A stretch of DNA of 6,055 nt from Bacteroidota bacterium (lineage in GTDB: Bacteria; Bacteroidota; Bacteroidia; Bacteroidales; PXBB01): positions 1 through 6,055 of the forward strand of contig JAKIYU010000164.1 in NCBI GenBank assembly GCA_022708385.1, written 5' to 3'. Below the pieces are notes generated by a model. That model searched no databases, had not been told where the DNA came from, and saw nothing but the letters and a program-made list of their open reading frames with translations. Within the stretch, counting starts at the first letter, position 1, and every line of letters starts with the position of its first letter. The translations under genes and the position numbers were made by a program. Positions 5,532 to 6,055 of this stretch are shown here, piece after piece.

Positions 5532-6055
5532 CTATACCTCAAGTCCAAATTCTTTTGCTTTTTGAATATTTGAAAGTTTAAAACCTCCCTTAGCCGTAAA
5601 TTCATTGTATGATGAATAGGGCCATTCTGAAGGGTGATTTACCATGCCTGCATTCAAGGGGTTGTTGTGTATGTAATTAAAACATACCTGCGGGTATTCT
5701 TTTTCAGGCAGGCTTTGATATAGAACAGTTCCGGATTGGGTATCAAAAAATGAAGGGGTGATTCCCTGATGTTGGGTCAGGCAAATAGCTTTGGTATGTG
5801 GCCTGAACAGTGAACCGCTGCTGTTTTCCTGAATGTTTATTGCCCGGGTATAAGATGTTAATAATATACCAATCGATTTGTTTAAAGTCGTAGTACGACT
5901 TACTACTACTCCATTATTTGAGTCAGTAAAATAAGTCGTGGTACGACTTTGCTGATGACTTTGAGCCGGCTTAGGATTAGTTTCATCTTGAGTCATCTGA
6001 TGAGGATGCTCAAGAGTGTGCACATAAACCAGCAAATGAAAATGATTCGGCATCA
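5532..6055 (-). CDS. Y1 (HUH) transposase, IS200-like / REP-associated type, N-terminus beyond the window
   Basis: The frame enters from the right edge and ends at a TAG (5532-5534); about 174 residues are visible. Counted from the Met at 6053-6051, residues 1-8 (MPNHFHLL) contain the HUH metal-binding pair His4 and His6. In homologues this motif is internal, so this Met is not the start and roughly 40-70 N-terminal residues are missing. SYTRAINIQENSSGSLF (67-83) carries the probable catalytic Tyr68. CFNYIHNNPLNAGMVNHPSEWPYSSYNEF (124-152) is the conserved C-terminal block. Such enzymes cut and rejoin single-stranded DNA at hairpins; single-copy REP-associated forms act on dispersed palindromes. 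Between the HUH and Tyr motifs, residues about 14-58 are polar and low-complexity, with two SRTTT motifs (36-40 and 52-56) encoded by palindromes. Confidence 0.87.
   Translation of the reverse strand, partial: MPNHFHLLVYVHTLEHPHQMTQDETNPKPAQSHQQSRTTTYFTDSNNGVVVSRTTTLNKSIGILLTSYTRAINIQENSSGSLFRPHTKAICLTQHQGITPSFFDTQSGTVLYQSLPEKEYPQVCFNYIHNNPLNAGMVNHPSEWPYSSYNEFTAKGGFKLSNIQKAKEFGLEV
5885..5901. repeat. REP-like palindrome A inside the transposase gene
   Basis: AAGTCGT-AGT-ACGACTT has perfect 7-base arms around a 3-base loop. On the coding strand it encodes the second SRTTT (residues 52-56). It differs from palindrome B by one base in the loop. Confidence 0.8.
5933..5949. repeat. REP-like palindrome B inside the transposase gene
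   Basis: AAGTCGT-GGT-ACGACTT has perfect 7-base arms and lies exactly 48 bases (16 codons) from palindrome A, so both are read in the same frame. It encodes the first SRTTT (residues 36-40). Confidence 0.8.

Noticed and set aside
6051..6053. ATG as the start of the transposase gene
   Set aside because: It begins the MPNHFHLL motif, which is internal in this family; the frame is still open to the window edge.

Overview
The window looks like chromosomal DNA from a low-GC member of the Bacteroidota, probably a T9SS-bearing, gliding-type lineage (Flavobacteriia, Cytophagia, Sphingobacteriia or marine Bacteroidia). Four signs agree: a GldB-type gliding lipoprotein, a secreted Kelch protein ending in a type A T9SS sorting domain, a PorT-like outer-membrane barrel, and promoter elements of the phylum's TTG...TAnnTTTG type. 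Shine-Dalgarno sequences are absent, as is usual there.

Layout. At the left edge the 5' part of a PorT-family outer-membrane beta-barrel gene runs leftward out of the window (1-395, minus). It is divergent, across about 70 AT-rich bases, from gldB (464-1459, plus). Next comes about 400 bases without a recognisable gene but with three short imperfect palindromes (1460-1865). This leads into a decayed sensor gene on the plus strand (1866-3285). The pieces encode the last strands of a sensor beta-propeller, a Y_Y_Y domain, one membrane helix and a class III nucleotide cyclase domain. They are split by two apparent single-base losses (near 2368-2373 and 3199-3202), and most of the N-terminal propeller is missing. 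Its restored stop lies 5 bases from the stop of a convergent 595-residue Kelch/T9SS cargo gene (3291-5078, minus).

The right-hand intergenic region (5079-5531) is the most interesting part. It has two good copies and one degenerate copy of a promoter-like repeat. The middle copy has a well-spaced Bacteroidota promoter followed about 115 bases later by a strong intrinsic terminator, with no reading frame between them, so it probably encodes a small RNA. The predicted 5' end of that RNA can pair with the bases just before the terminator. The first copy appears to be the same promoter split by a 36-base palindromic insertion.

The window closes with a Y1/REP-associated-type (IS200-like) transposase gene running in from the right (5532-6055, minus). 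Two near-identical 17-base perfect-arm palindromes lie in frame inside its own coding sequence, and a weaker relative may sit in the neighbouring intergenic region. Envelope and secretion genes thus occupy the left and centre, and a repeat/transposase neighbourhood the right. Apart from the shared T9SS/gliding theme I see no operon linking the genes.
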